From Clostridium_AW malenominatum (GTDB taxonomy: Bacteria > Bacillota > Clostridia > Clostridiales > Clostridiaceae): a stretch of DNA of 64,000 nucleotides. The stretch spans positions 1,736,001 to 1,800,000 of the forward strand of contig NZ_BAAACF010000001.1 in NCBI RefSeq assembly GCF_039521365.1, in the 5' to 3' direction. The notes below the pieces were generated by a model that had not been told where the DNA came from, made no database searches, and was given only the letters and a program-made list of their open reading frames with translations. Below are positions 1 through 9,435 of the stretch, piece by piece. Position numbers and translations under genes: made by a program. Numbering within the stretch: the first letter of the stretch is position 1; the number at the start of each line of letters is the position of its first letter.

Positions 1-758
1 CCCCACATTTCATCTGCAGCTTTAATTGCTCTTGAACCAAATTCAAAGGCCCTTTGAGACAAAATCATATCTGTCATTTCCTTTGACACATCTACATTAG
101 ACCCTTCAACAAAGCCTTGCAATATATTAGCATTTGAAATAGTTGGAATAACCTCTTCTCTTGCAACATAAAGATTCTCTCCCACAGAAATAAATGCGTC
201 ATCTCCTACAGCATTGTAGGTATTTATTTTTCCTACTTCTCTTAAACCACTATTGTTCGAATCATCAATTTTGGCAAATAAACTTCCATCTTCTTTTATT
301 ATAAAATTATCCTTTGTAAATTTAATTTCCTCTTCTTCTTCAAAAAGCTCTATAGATAGTTTGTTTCCATTCTTATCCATAAGTTCTCCATTATTATCAA
401 TGTTAAAGCTACCAGATCTAATGTATCTATATTCTCCATTTTTTGTTTCAACTCTAAAATATCCTTCTCCATCTATAGCTAAATCCGTTTTAATATTAGT
501 TTGAAGTAGGTTCCCTTGAGATTTATCTCTTATCCAATTTGCTGTCCTAACTCCTGTACCTGTAATTAAGTTTTTATTTTCTCCCCTATTAACTGGATAT
601 CCTCTTCTGTCTAAGGCCTCAGACATAAGATCTTTAAAGGTTACATCCATTCTCTTATAACCTTCTGTATTTACATTAGATAAATTATTTGATATAGAAT
701 CTAATTTATCCTGTTGCGCTGACATTGCACTTTTACCATTCCAAAGTATTCTAAGCAT
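1..758 (-). CDS. flgG: Flagellar basal-body rod protein, FlgF/FlgG family (3' end cut by window)
   Basis: This is an extracellular distal-rod or hook-proximal protein. The open frame starts at ATG 758, eight bases after a GAGGGTGA ribosome site, and stays open to base 1, so the C-terminus is missing. The N-terminus carries the rod/hook signature (SNNLSNVNTEGYK, residues about 24-36). Near the edge, a segment ending in AADEMWG resembles the conserved C-terminal coiled region with which these proteins polymerise. It follows a second FlgF/FlgG-type gene by 22 bp, as in the FlhO/FlhP pair of Bacillus. Family membership is clear; calling it FlgG rather than FlgF is inference. Confidence 0.88.
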   Translation of the reverse strand, partial: MLRILWNGKSAMSAQQDKLDSISNNLSNVNTEGYKRMDVTFKDLMSEALDRRGYPVNRGENKNLITGTGVRTANWIRDKSQGNLLQTNIKTDLAIDGEGYFRVETKNGEYRYIRSGSFNIDNNGELMDKNGNKLSIELFEEEEEIKFTKDNFIIKEDGSLFAKIDDSNNSGLREVGKINTYNAVGDDAFISVGENLYVAREEVIPTISNANILQGFVEGSNVDVSKEMTDMILSQRAFEFGSRAIKAADEMW

Positions 759-780
759 TTAAATCACCCTCATAATCAAA

Positions 781-1563
781 TTATCTTACAGAGCCTAGTT
801 CATTTACTGCTTTTCCTAAGGTTTCATCAATAGATTGTATTAGTTTTTGGTTTGTTTCAAAACTTCTAATAACAGTCATCATATCCACCATTTCTTTTAT
901 CACATTTACATTAGATTTCTCAACCTGGTATTGTCTAACACTAATATTATTAGTTTCTCTTTCATTTTCCCCTCTATAAATGTTATCACCAAATTTCTGT
1001 AAACCACTGTAGTTTTCGAAATCTACAGTATAAAACCTATATAAGGGACTTCCCTCCACATTTAAATTGCCTTCACCATCTAAAACAAAATTATTGCTTT
1101 CTATTCTAATAGGCTCAATTTCCTCAGTTTCCAAATTGACACCTAACACATTGTCACCACTGCTGTTTACCAAATACCCTCTAGAATTTACATGAAAACT
1201 TCCATCTCTAGTATAATATCTATTAACTCCAATTCCGTCATTTCTTTCTACTGTAAAAAATCCGTTGCCTTCTAAAGAAAAATCTGTTGCCTTATCTGTT
1301 TTTTCAAAGACTCCTTGAGTAAAATTAGTGTTTACATCGTCAATTTTACTCCCTAAGCTAATTTCTCCTAAATCCTGTCTGTAGTTTTTTCCATTTTGAA
1401 TTTTATCATAATTATATAATAAAACCCTATCAAATTCTTTTACAGATAAGTTTCCACTTTTAAATCCAATAGTATTTACATTGGCTAAATTATTGGTAAT
1501 TACTCCTTGCTTACTCTCTTGAGTAATCATGCCTGAAACTGAGGTGTAAAGACTTCTTATCAT
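781..1563 (-). CDS. flgF: Flagellar basal-body rod protein, FlgF/FlgG family
   Basis: A 260-residue rod subunit exported through the flagellar type III apparatus. It shows the N-terminal rod signature NNLANVNTIGFK (residues 24-35), the central FlgE/F/G-like beta region (FSLEGNGFFTVE, about 92-103), and the C-terminal helix with VDMMTVIRSFETNQK typical of rod and hook proteins. Its ATG overlaps the stop of a tiny upstream ORF (ATGA), suggesting translational coupling. It is probably the last but one gene of the long fla operon. The FlgF or FlgG label cannot be fixed from sequence alone. Confidence 0.9.
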   Translation of the reverse strand: MIRSLYTSVSGMITQESKQGVITNNLANVNTIGFKSGNLSVKEFDRVLLYNYDKIQNGKNYRQDLGEISLGSKIDDVNTNFTQGVFEKTDKATDFSLEGNGFFTVERNDGIGVNRYYTRDGSFHVNSRGYLVNSSGDNVLGVNLETEEIEPIRIESNNFVLDGEGNLNVEGSPLYRFYTVDFENYSGLQKFGDNIYRGENERETNNISVRQYQVEKSNVNVIKEMVDMMTVIRSFETNQKLIQSIDETLGKAVNELGSVR

Positions 1564-1787
1564 TTGCTAATTTCCTCCTCTATTAAAACCTTCATATCTT
1601 CTGGATACTCCATTCCCATAGAACGTGCTCTTTTTTCAATTTCATAAGGACTTATTTGATAATTTATTTTAGCGCCTATCATAACCATAGTGCTAAATAC
1701 TATTCCTATGCCTACTCCTAATAAAAGCTTCTTATCACTTAGAAAAAATATTACTTCTTTTATTTTAGATATAATTCTTTTATTAAT
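1560..1787 (-). CDS. Small single-pass membrane protein with MltG/YceG-like motif (non-ATG start)
   Basis: An open frame of about 75 residues fills the space between the swrB-like gene and flgF. It has a basic N-terminus, one membrane helix (LLLGVGIGIVFSTMVMIGA) and a tail containing SPYEIEKRARSMGMEYPED, which resembles short clostridial proteins annotated as MltG-like. It overlaps the swrB end by 28 bp and ends in an ATGA overlap with flgF. No ATG, GTG or TTG is available before the helix. The best candidate is ATT at 1787, about seven bases after an AAGGGGG ribosome site; ATT 1793 or a frameshift out of swrB are alternatives. The coding character is convincing; the start and the function are not settled. 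Confidence 0.7.
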   Translation of the reverse strand: MNKRIISKIKEVIFFLSDKKLLLGVGIGIVFSTMVMIGAKINYQISPYEIEKRARSMGMEYPEDMKVLIEEEISK

Positions 1788-2158
1788 AGCAATTCCCCCT
1801 TGCCTATTTGGAGCTTCTGAGCAATATCCTCTAAAGTCATTCCTTTATCCAATAATTCTCTAACTTCATCTATTTTAACATTATTCTTTTTTTCTGATTT
1901 ATCATATACTTCATTATGTACTATTTCTCTAGGCTTTTCTTCAGGTATTACTTCTTTCTTTATATTTTCATTTATAATTAGTTTTATTTCTTCTAGCTCC
2001 ATTTGAAGGTTAAAAATAGCATCTTCTATTTCTCTTGTAGAGTTTACACTTTCTTTTTCATCATTCACAATTTTAGTAAAGGACCTACTATCCTTTTTTA
2101 AAGCTATCACATTTATACCTATTAATAAAAAACCGAATATTAATAAAATTATAGTCAT
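1760..2158 (-). CDS. swrB: SwrB-like protein (DUF6115 type)
   Basis: A 132-residue protein with an N-terminal membrane anchor (residues 2-21, hydrophobic and followed by KKD), a charged coiled linker (about 35-95), and a C-terminal helix-turn-helix-like segment (LLDKGMTLEDIAQKLQIGKG). This architecture, and the position directly after the sigma-28 gene, match SwrB of Bacillus, a membrane-bound activator of the FliM/FliG-dependent switch to export. The start is ATG 2158, preceded by TTAGGTGATAAT. Similarity over the variable linker is low, so the assignment rests on architecture and gene order. Confidence 0.75.
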   Translation of the reverse strand: MTIILLIFGFLLIGINVIALKKDSRSFTKIVNDEKESVNSTREIEDAIFNLQMELEEIKLIINENIKKEVIPEEKPREIVHNEVYDKSEKKNNVKIDEVRELLDKGMTLEDIAQKLQIGKGELLLIKELYLK

Positions 2159-2171
2159 ATTATCACCTAAT

Positions 2172-2906
2172 TTAGCTTTCTAAATTATATTTTAATTTTT
2201 TAAGCTCTCCTCTTAAATTTACAATGGCCCTACTATGTAATTGGCAAACTCTTGATTCTGAAACCTCAAGTATCTTGCCAATTTCTTTTAATGTTAATCT
2301 CTCATAGTAATAAAGGGATAATACGGTTTTATCTTTTTCCTTTAAGTTATTTAAAGCTCTCTCTAAGTGCTCCAAAAGTTCCTTTTCCTCTAAAGTTTTC
2401 TCGGGATTTGGGCTCTTTTCATCTATAATTGTTCCCATTAGTGGAATATCATCATCCTCAGAAAATATTAAGTCTTCTAGGGAAACAACGGAAATATAAT
2501 TTATATAACTTTCAATTTGTGAAACCTCTTCTACTGAAATGCTTAGTTCTTCACTAATTTCCTTTATATTAGGCTCACTAAAATTTTTCTTCTGTAATTT
2601 TTCTACTGCTTCATTATATCTATTTAATTTATCTATGGCCCCTTTAGAAATAGGACTGATTTTTCTTAACTCATCAATCATGGAGCCTTTTATTCTTATA
2701 GAAGCATAGGTTGAAAATTTCATACCTCTCGATTCATCAAATTTATTTATAGAATCCATAAGCCCAATCATACCATAACCAACTAAATCTTCAAATTCTA
2801 TATGTTTAGTTTTCCCAATAATAATTCTAGATGCGATATATTTAACAAGAGGTATATATTGTTTTATTATTTCTTCTCTCATCCCAGGGCTCATTGATGC
2901 ATTCAT
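2172..2906 (-). CDS. sigD: RNA polymerase sigma factor sigma-28 (FliA/SigD)
   Basis: A 244-residue sigma-70 family factor that directs transcription of late flagellar genes. Visible parts are region 2 (LVKYIASRIIIGKTKHIEFEDL then GYGMIGLMDSINKFDESRG), region 3 (ISKGAIDKLNRYNEAVEKL) and the region 4 helix-turn-helix (LTLKEIGKILEVSESRVCQL, about 200-219). The ATG at 2906 follows GGGAGG. It sits between the PilZ gene and the swrB-like gene in the fla operon. Matching promoters of the form TAAA-N17-CGATA occur at 24.0, 45.3, 46.4 and 54.6 kb, and its antagonist flgM is also in the window. Confidence 0.97.
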   Translation of the reverse strand: MNASMSPGMREEIIKQYIPLVKYIASRIIIGKTKHIEFEDLVGYGMIGLMDSINKFDESRGMKFSTYASIRIKGSMIDELRKISPISKGAIDKLNRYNEAVEKLQKKNFSEPNIKEISEELSISVEEVSQIESYINYISVVSLEDLIFSEDDDIPLMGTIIDEKSPNPEKTLEEKELLEHLERALNNLKEKDKTVLSLYYYERLTLKEIGKILEVSESRVCQLHSRAIVNLRGELKKLKYNLES

Positions 2907-2908
2907 TA

Positions 2909-3541
2909 TTAATCCTCCCTTGGTGCATTTTTCCTTTGCTCTCTCATAATTTGAAACAGCAGTCTCACAATTTTTTCACTGGTTCTATTATCAACATCTA
3001 TAAATGCCACTCCACATATATTTCTTTTATCTTCTTTTTCTACTCTTATAATTTTTCCTTTTAAGTGAAGCTCTTCATCTTTCAAAGTTAAAGAAATGGC
3101 TATTATATCTCCACTATACAGCTCTTTAGTAGTGGATAGCTTCATGCCACCTGCACTTACATCTAATGTAAAACCTTCGAAAAACTGCGCATCTTCTGAA
3201 GAATCTATTACAGAACAAATTGCCTTAGATACTGTAAGAACTCTTACATAATTTCTTCTTTGAATTTTAATAAAGTTTTTAGGTGTTGCAATCAAAATCA
3301 TCATTATTCTATCGATTTTTCTTCCAACCACCACCGTGTGAAATTTAAAAGTTCCCTTATAAGAATAGAAAATTCCTTCTACCTTCTCTCCCTTTTTTAA
3401 GGGTAAATACATTCCTTCCTTAACTGGAATACTTATACCAATATGATCATCGTAAATATCTTGAATATTACTTTTATAAATTCCATCCTCCATTAATATT
3501 TCAATTTTTCCATTGACTGTAAATTTAATATTATTCGTCAT
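2909..3541 (-). CDS. PilZ-domain flagellar brake protein (YcgR/MotI type)
   Basis: A 210-residue cyclic di-GMP receptor with an N-terminal YcgR-like domain (about 1-90) and a C-terminal PilZ domain. The ligand-binding signature is intact: RNYVR (about 96-100) followed by DVSAGG (about 127-132). Proteins of this type bind the motor or stator when cyclic di-GMP is high and slow swimming. I place the start at ATG 3541, seven bases after GGGGA, rather than at the adjacent GTG 3544. It is embedded in the fla operon between flhG and sigD, so it is made together with the motor it would brake. Which motor component it contacts is inference. Confidence 0.9.
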   Translation of the reverse strand: MTNNIKFTVNGKIEILMEDGIYKSNIQDIYDDHIGISIPVKEGMYLPLKKGEKVEGIFYSYKGTFKFHTVVVGRKIDRIMMILIATPKNFIKIQRRNYVRVLTVSKAICSVIDSSEDAQFFEGFTLDVSAGGMKLSTTKELYSGDIIAISLTLKDEELHLKGKIIRVEKEDKRNICGVAFIDVDNRTSEKIVRLLFQIMREQRKNAPRED

Positions 3542-3552
3542 CACATCATCCC

Positions 3553-4425
3553 CTATGAAAAAATACTAAACAACTTCTTAAATAAACCCTGAACTCCTAC
3601 ACTATCGCCTAAACTTATTTCACCTACTATTTCATTTGCGATAGAATTAATCTCTTTTGCTACGTCTGAATTAGGGGAGCTTATTACGAAAGGCTTTTGC
3701 TTTCTAACTGCCTCCACCAATTTTTTATCATCTGATAAGGCGCCTAAATATTGCAATTTTATCTCTAAAAAATTATTAACTGTGTTATTAAATTTGTTAT
3801 AGGTTTCCATTCCTTCTCTTAAATTAAAGGTCTTATTTACTACAACTTTTGCTGAAGATTTTATTTTAAAATGATTTACAACCTTTAGCAAACAGTAAGC
3901 ATCTGTAAGAGAGGTTGGCTCTGGAGTTGTTATTACAATTAGCTCATCTGAGCAAGCAATAAATCCTAATACATTCCTACTTATTCCAGCACCCGTATCT
4001 AGTATAACATAATCTAAATCGCTTAAAGAAGTTAATTTTTTTAAAAAGCTATCCCTTTTATCCTTTGGAATATCCTCAACTGAGGTAAAACCAGATCCCC
4101 CTGGCAATAACTTAACCCCATGAGGACCTTCAATCACTACATCCTCAATCTCCATATTATTAAATATTATATCCTTAATATCATATCTAGGTAAAATACC
4201 CATCAACACGTCATCATTTCCCATACCAACATCTGCATCAAAAATTAATACTCTTTTTCCTTTCATTTGAAGGGTAATGGCTAGATTTACAACAAAATTG
4301 CTCTTTCCCACTCCGCCCTTACCAGAGGTAACTGTAATAACCTTAGGACCTTTTCCCTCATGTTTAATCTCTTTTTCTTCTACTTCTTTAGCTAATTTTC
4401 TCAGTGTTGCCGCTTGATCTAGCAT
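3553..4425 (-). CDS. flhG: Flagellum number/position ATPase FlhG (YlxH, MinD-like)
   Basis: A 290-residue MinD/ParA-type ATPase. It has the deviant Walker A motif GKGGVGKS (residues 35-42), an acidic switch region (FDADVGMGNDD), and a C-terminal amphipathic segment (GLFKKLFSIFS) suited to membrane attachment. The short N-terminal extension (DQAATLRK) resembles the FlhF-activating peptide of FlhG. It overlaps the 3' end of flhF by 7 bp. FlhG works with FlhF to set where and how many flagella are built. Confidence 0.95.
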   Translation of the reverse strand: MLDQAATLRKLAKEVEEKEIKHEGKGPKVITVTSGKGGVGKSNFVVNLAITLQMKGKRVLIFDADVGMGNDDVLMGILPRYDIKDIIFNNMEIEDVVIEGPHGVKLLPGGSGFTSVEDIPKDKRDSFLKKLTSLSDLDYVILDTGAGISRNVLGFIACSDELIVITTPEPTSLTDAYCLLKVVNHFKIKSSAKVVVNKTFNLREGMETYNKFNNTVNNFLEIKLQYLGALSDDKKLVEAVRKQKPFVISSPNSDVAKEINSIANEIVGEISLGDSVGVQGLFKKLFSIFS

Positions 4426-5504
4426 ATACTATCCTCTCCTAATATCAAATTCACAATTTCATCCTTTGACATAATCATTAGGTCATCAGGTACACTTTGT
4501 CCAACGGTAACATAGCTCAAGGGCTTTTTAGCACTTTGTAGTATATTTAATATAGATCCATAAGAAGTAGTTTCATCTAGCTTTGTTATTATAACATTAT
4601 TAAAACCTAAAGGTTTATATCCTTCGATTATTGTATTGATATCTTTATTCTTTATAGTAGAACTAATTACTAAATGTATATTTTCAGTATTAATCTTATC
4701 AATTAACATTCTTAATTCTGAAATTTGCATTGCATTTTTAGAACTTCTTCCTGTAGTATCTATGAGTATTGCGTCGTAGTCTTTCATGCTGTCTAAAGCT
4801 TCTTCCATATCCTTTTGAGTAAATACCACTTTAAAAGGTATATTCATTATATCAGCATAGGTTTGAAGTTGCTCAACTGCCCCTATTCTATAAGTGTCTA
4901 TAGTAATCAATCCCACTTTTTTCTTTTGAATCAAAGCCAGGCTTCCTGCTAGTTTTGCAATGGTAGTCGTCTTACCTACTCCTGTTGGACCTACTAAAAC
5001 TATTTTTCCTTCAGTTAAATGTTTTGATGTGTGTATCATTTCTTTTAAAACTAATTTTATTTTTTCTATGGATTCGATGTTTTCTTCTATGTTATTTATT
5101 TCTTTACTTATATATTTAATAATTTCATCGTTTAAATCTGTATTTTTTAATATTGATTGAAGAGGATTCTTTTCTTCCTGGTCTCCCTCTCCTCTCACAA
5201 TTTTATCCATCATTAATTTCATTTCCTGAAGCTCTTTATATATATAGTTTTCCTTATCCTCATCTTGATTTTTCTGAACTATTTTTTTAATTACCTCTAT
5301 ACCATCTTCTAAAGGTTTTTTTTCTTCTTTTTCGCTATTATCCACCGCTGCTGTAACTTCGATTGCCTTTTTTTGAAAAAAACCTAAAAATCCTGGTCTT
5401 TTTACTTTTCTTTGGCTTATAATAATAGCTTCTTTTCCAAGTTCATATCTAATTCTAGTTAAAGCTTCATTCATGTTGTTTACAATATATTTCTTAATTA
5501 CCAT
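4419..5504 (-). CDS. flhF: Flagellar biosynthesis GTPase FlhF (SRP family)
   Basis: A 361-residue protein with the three-part FlhF layout: a basic N-terminal B domain, a helical N domain (about 110-160) and an NG-type GTPase. The P-loop GPTGVGKTT spans residues 172-180, followed by DTYRIGAVEQL, the G3 motif DTTGRS, and TKLDET for base recognition. FlhF localises the first flagellar components at the membrane, and its GTPase is stimulated by the FlhG N-terminus. The gene starts 1 bp after flhA ends and overlaps flhG, so the three are translationally linked. Confidence 0.96.
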   Translation of the reverse strand: MVIKKYIVNNMNEALTRIRYELGKEAIIISQRKVKRPGFLGFFQKKAIEVTAAVDNSEKEEKKPLEDGIEVIKKIVQKNQDEDKENYIYKELQEMKLMMDKIVRGEGDQEEKNPLQSILKNTDLNDEIIKYISKEINNIEENIESIEKIKLVLKEMIHTSKHLTEGKIVLVGPTGVGKTTTIAKLAGSLALIQKKKVGLITIDTYRIGAVEQLQTYADIMNIPFKVVFTQKDMEEALDSMKDYDAILIDTTGRSSKNAMQISELRMLIDKINTENIHLVISSTIKNKDINTIIEGYKPLGFNNVIITKLDETTSYGSILNILQSAKKPLSYVTVGQSVPDDLMIMSKDEIVNLILGEDSIC

Positions 5505-5505
5505 C

Positions 5506-7572
5506 TTATATTGTTACAACTCCTTCAGTTTGAATTTCTATATCATTTGGTATTTCATTTATAGATAACACATATAAATTAGGGAAAACCATCTCTGTAA
5601 GTTTTCTAAAGGCTGGTCTAATTTTCGGTGATACCAAAATCACAGGTTGATTTTCATAAAAAAATGTACTCTCTACAGTATTCTTTAATGAATTTAATAA
5701 CCTTCCAGTCTTATCTGGATCAATGGCTGGAAATGAACCTTGAATAGATCTTTGTATATTTTCAGAAAGAAGCTCTTCTACATCTGGAGAAAGAGTAATC
5801 ACCGTTATAACTCCTCTTTCATCTACTAATGGATTGCATATACTTCTTCCCAGTGAGAATCTAACATACTCTGTTAAAAGTTCAATATCCTTTGTACTTC
5901 TAGAGTTATCCGCTAATGACTCCAAAATAGTAACCATATCCTTAATGGAAACCCTTTCTTTTAAAAGGTTTTGAAGTACCTTTTGAATTTCTCCAACGGT
6001 CATTAAGTCCGGTATTAATTCTTCAACTACTGCATTATATTTTTCCTTCACTGAATCTACTATCATCTTAACCTCTTGTCTTCCTAGCAGCTGATAAGAG
6101 TTATTTTTTATAGTTTCAGTAAGGTGTGTTACCATAACAGTAGTAGGGTCTACCACTGTTAATCCCTTTATTTCTGCCTCTTCTCTGCTATCTTTGTTTA
6201 TCCATATTGCAGGAAGTCCAAAAGCGGGTTCTACAGTTTTTATTCCTTCTATACCATATTCACCATTACTAGGATCCATGCACAATAACATATTTGGCAT
6301 TAAATCTCCTTTTGCAACAACAGTTCCTCTTATTTTTAATACATATTCATTGGTCTTAAGTTGTAGGTTATCCCTAATCCTTATAGGCTGCACAACTATA
6401 CCCATTTCAATAGCACATTGCCTTCTAACAGAAGTAATTCTTTGAAGTAAATCTCCTCCTGAACCTTCATCAGCTAGAGGAATTAATCCGTATCCAATTT
6501 CTATGTCCATAGTTTCTATATTTATCAAATTCATAACATTTTCTGGTTCACGGTTTTCTATTTCTGTTATTTCAATTTGTTCCTGTTCCATTTGCTCTAT
6601 AACCTTTTCATTTTCATCTTTGTATAAGAAATATGCTCCTACCCCTGTACTTATAGAAAGTATTAAAAATGGAATCTTAGGAAGTCCTGGTACTAAAAAC
6701 ATGGAAAACAATATAACTGCTGCCATAGCTATTACTTTAGGAAAGGTAGTTAACTGTTTACCAATGACATCTCCAAAATTATCATCGCTTCCAGAACGAG
6801 TAACTAAAATACCTGAGGCTGTGGATATTAAAAGAGCTGGAATTTGAGAAACTAGACCATCTCCTATGGTAAGCATTGTAAAGGTTTTTGCAGCATCTCC
6901 TATGCTCATTCCCATCATTACGCTTCCTATAATTATTCCTCCAGCAATATTTATTGCTGTAATTATTAATCCTGCTACAGCATCACCCTTTACAAATTTT
7001 GAAGCTCCATCCATGGCTCCATAAAAATCTGCTTCTTGTTGCAGTTTTTTTCTTCGGTCCCTTGCTCCAACTTCGTCAATAAGCCCTGAGTTTAAATCTG
7101 CGTCAATACTCATTTGTTTACCAGGCATAGCATCTAATGTAAATCTTGCTGATACTTCTGATACTCTTGAAGAACCACTAGTGATTACAACGAATTGTAC
7201 AATTATTATGATTAAAAATATTATAATTCCAACAACGTAGTTTCCACCAACAACAAAACTCCCAAAGGCAGCGATGATTTCCCCACCTTCTCCTTCTCCT
7301 AAAATTAATCTTGTAGAAGAAAGATTTAAACCTAATCTAAAAAGTGTAGTAACTAAAAGTAATGTGGGAAAGGATGAAAATTGCAATACTTCCGTTGTAA
7401 ACATTGTAATAAGCAGTATGATTACGGATATGGTTATATTTACCGCTATCAATATATCTAAAACAAGTGACGGCAATGGTATTATCATCATCATAACAAT
7501 ACCTATTACTCCAAACGCTACTAACATGTCAATATTATTTTTTATACTAGTTCTGTTTTTAAAGTTTTCCAA
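5506..7572 (-). CDS. flhA: Flagellar export gate protein FlhA
   Basis: A 688-residue integral membrane component of the type III export gate. The N-terminal half has about eight hydrophobic segments (to about residue 325), including the conserved FHIPEP-type loop (DAMPGKQMSIDADLNSGLID, about 147-166). The C-terminal half is the cytoplasmic domain that binds chaperone-substrate complexes. The start is TTG 7572 (LENFKN), with GGCGGTG upstream. It is of normal family length and lies between the fliR-flhB fusion and flhF. Confidence 0.97.
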   Translation of the reverse strand: MENFKNRTSIKNNIDMLVAFGVIGIVMMMIIPLPSLVLDILIAVNITISVIILLITMFTTEVLQFSSFPTLLLVTTLFRLGLNLSSTRLILGEGEGGEIIAAFGSFVVGGNYVVGIIIFLIIIIVQFVVITSGSSRVSEVSARFTLDAMPGKQMSIDADLNSGLIDEVGARDRRKKLQQEADFYGAMDGASKFVKGDAVAGLIITAINIAGGIIIGSVMMGMSIGDAAKTFTMLTIGDGLVSQIPALLISTASGILVTRSGSDDNFGDVIGKQLTTFPKVIAMAAVILFSMFLVPGLPKIPFLILSISTGVGAYFLYKDENEKVIEQMEQEQIEITEIENREPENVMNLINIETMDIEIGYGLIPLADEGSGGDLLQRITSVRRQCAIEMGIVVQPIRIRDNLQLKTNEYVLKIRGTVVAKGDLMPNMLLCMDPSNGEYGIEGIKTVEPAFGLPAIWINKDSREEAEIKGLTVVDPTTVMVTHLTETIKNNSYQLLGRQEVKMIVDSVKEKYNAVVEELIPDLMTVGEIQKVLQNLLKERVSIKDMVTILESLADNSRSTKDIELLTEYVRFSLGRSICNPLVDERGVITVITLSPDVEELLSENIQRSIQGSFPAIDPDKTGRLLNSLKNTVESTFFYENQPVILVSPKIRPAFRKLTEMVFPNLYVLSINEIPNDIEIQTEGVVTI

Positions 7573-7588
7573 GTGAACACCGCCTTAA

Positions 7589-9412
7589 CTATTTCATCTT
7601 CATAACTAGTGCAAGAATTTGAGCTACAGCTTGATACATTTCTACTGGTATTTCTTCATCTACTTCTACTTTTTCATACATAAGTCTAGCTAAGGGTTTA
7701 TTTTCGATAATAGGCACATTATTTTCCTTTGCCTTCTCCCTTATTTTTAAGGCTACATAATCCGCTCCTTTAGCTACAACCATTGGTGCCTTATTTTCCC
7801 CTTCCTTATACTTTATAGCAATGGATAGGTGTGTTGGGTTGGTTATAACCACTGTTGCGTCTGGTACAGACTGCATCATTCTTCTCATAGCCATCTCTCT
7901 TTGTCTTTGCCTTATTTTCCCTTTTATTTGAGGGTCACCTTCCATTTGTTTAAATTCTTCTTTAATCTCTTGTTTACTCATTCTCATTTCCTTTTTAAAT
8001 TGAAACTTTTGAAATATAAAATCTGTAAGGGCAATTGCCAACATAATTAATGTTATTCTAAAAAATATTTTTAAGGCTAATTCTCCAAACTGTCCTAATA
8101 ATACAGGAAATCTTAGATTATATAAATTTACAATGTAAAAATAATTTCCTACTATGAACTTGTATCCCACAAAACCAACTATTATAACAATAGATAGAGA
8201 TTTTATTAACTCCATTAAGGATCTCATGGAGAACATTCTTTTAAATCCATTAATAGGATTTAATTTTTTAAAATCTGGTTTTAATGGTTCCTTAGTATAA
8301 ATAAATCCTGTTTGAATAAAGTTTGCAAAAATACCCATTACCATAATTGGCACTGTAATAGGTAAAATAGTCAATGAAAGCCTAGTTATAATAACAACAG
8401 ATATATTTGCTAAAGTTTTGTAATTTAATTCAATGCTTGTGAAATCTTGCAAAAATGCTATCATTGTTTCCTTTAAATTCCCTACTACAAACTCTCCGGC
8501 TAAAGATATTATTAATGTTGAAATTAATAGAGTTAATCCAAGATTAACGTCCTTACTCTTTGCAACTTGTCCCTTTTTCCTTGCCTCGCTAAGTTTATGA
8601 GGTGTAGCTTCTTCTGTTTTATCATCGGAAGCAAAAATTATAATAAATGGTACTGTATTAAAAATCCCCCGAAATAATTCTGGTATTTTTAAAAAATTAC
8701 TTTTCATTAAATTTATGAAAATAGGAAGTGCAAAAGTAAAGGTCATAAGCCCTACCAAGATTTTAATTGGCAATCCTAAAATCATTATATTTAGTTGGGG
8801 GACTGTCCTTGCCATAAGCCCCAAGGTTAAATCTGTAATTATAATTATCAATACTATTGGTATTGCAATTTTCAAACCTAAACTAAAAAAATCTATAAAT
8901 ATTTTTGTAACTATACCCGATAATGAATCTAGAAGTAAAAACTTTCCTAAGGACACATATTTATAACTTTCAATAAATTGATATATTAGAATATGATGAA
9001 CATCCAAAATAAAAAACATTATTAAACTACACCAATATAATAATCTTTCTAGCAAAGTAGAATTGGTATTAGTATTAGGATCTAAAGTGGACATCATAGA
9101 AAAACCCACTTGTACATCCATAAATTGACCAGCCATTCTAACAGACATAAAACAAAGTTCTGTTATATAGCCTAACACTAGACCTGTAATTATTTCATTT
9201 ACTCCAGACATTACAAAAGGAAATATGTCATTTATAGTTCCTACATAAGAATAATCTATTCCTGGCAATATTATGAAAGATAATATTAATGAAAATCCTA
9301 TCTTAACCATTACAGGTGTCCCTTTGGGGAAAAATACAGGTGTTACTGTAAAGAAGGCTAAAAATCTTAAGAATATCATTATTAAAGCTGTATAAAAAGC
9401 AACATTTATCAC
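7589..9412 (-). CDS. fliR-flhB: FliR-FlhB fusion, flagellar export gate and substrate-switch protein
   Basis: One 607-residue frame encodes two export proteins that are separate in most bacteria. Residues 1 to about 255 are FliR, a multi-span gate subunit. From about 258 (DKTEEATPHKLSEARKKGQ) it continues as FlhB, with four membrane spans and the cytoplasmic domain. The FlhB autocleavage site NPTH is present at 525-528, so the hook-to-filament specificity switch should work. There is no stop or frameshift between the halves. The start is GTG 9412, after AGGTG. Such fusions are known from other clostridia, so this is a lineage trait rather than an assembly error. Confidence 0.96.
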   Translation of the reverse strand: MINVAFYTALIMIFLRFLAFFTVTPVFFPKGTPVMVKIGFSLILSFIILPGIDYSYVGTINDIFPFVMSGVNEIITGLVLGYITELCFMSVRMAGQFMDVQVGFSMMSTLDPNTNTNSTLLERLLYWCSLIMFFILDVHHILIYQFIESYKYVSLGKFLLLDSLSGIVTKIFIDFFSLGLKIAIPIVLIIIITDLTLGLMARTVPQLNIMILGLPIKILVGLMTFTFALPIFINLMKSNFLKIPELFRGIFNTVPFIIIFASDDKTEEATPHKLSEARKKGQVAKSKDVNLGLTLLISTLIISLAGEFVVGNLKETMIAFLQDFTSIELNYKTLANISVVIITRLSLTILPITVPIMVMGIFANFIQTGFIYTKEPLKPDFKKLNPINGFKRMFSMRSLMELIKSLSIVIIVGFVGYKFIVGNYFYIVNLYNLRFPVLLGQFGELALKIFFRITLIMLAIALTDFIFQKFQFKKEMRMSKQEIKEEFKQMEGDPQIKGKIRQRQREMAMRRMMQSVPDATVVITNPTHLSIAIKYKEGENKAPMVVAKGADYVALKIREKAKENNVPIIENKPLARLMYEKVEVDEEIPVEMYQAVAQILALVMKMK

Positions 9413-9435
9413 CTATAACACCTACTTATTTTTTA

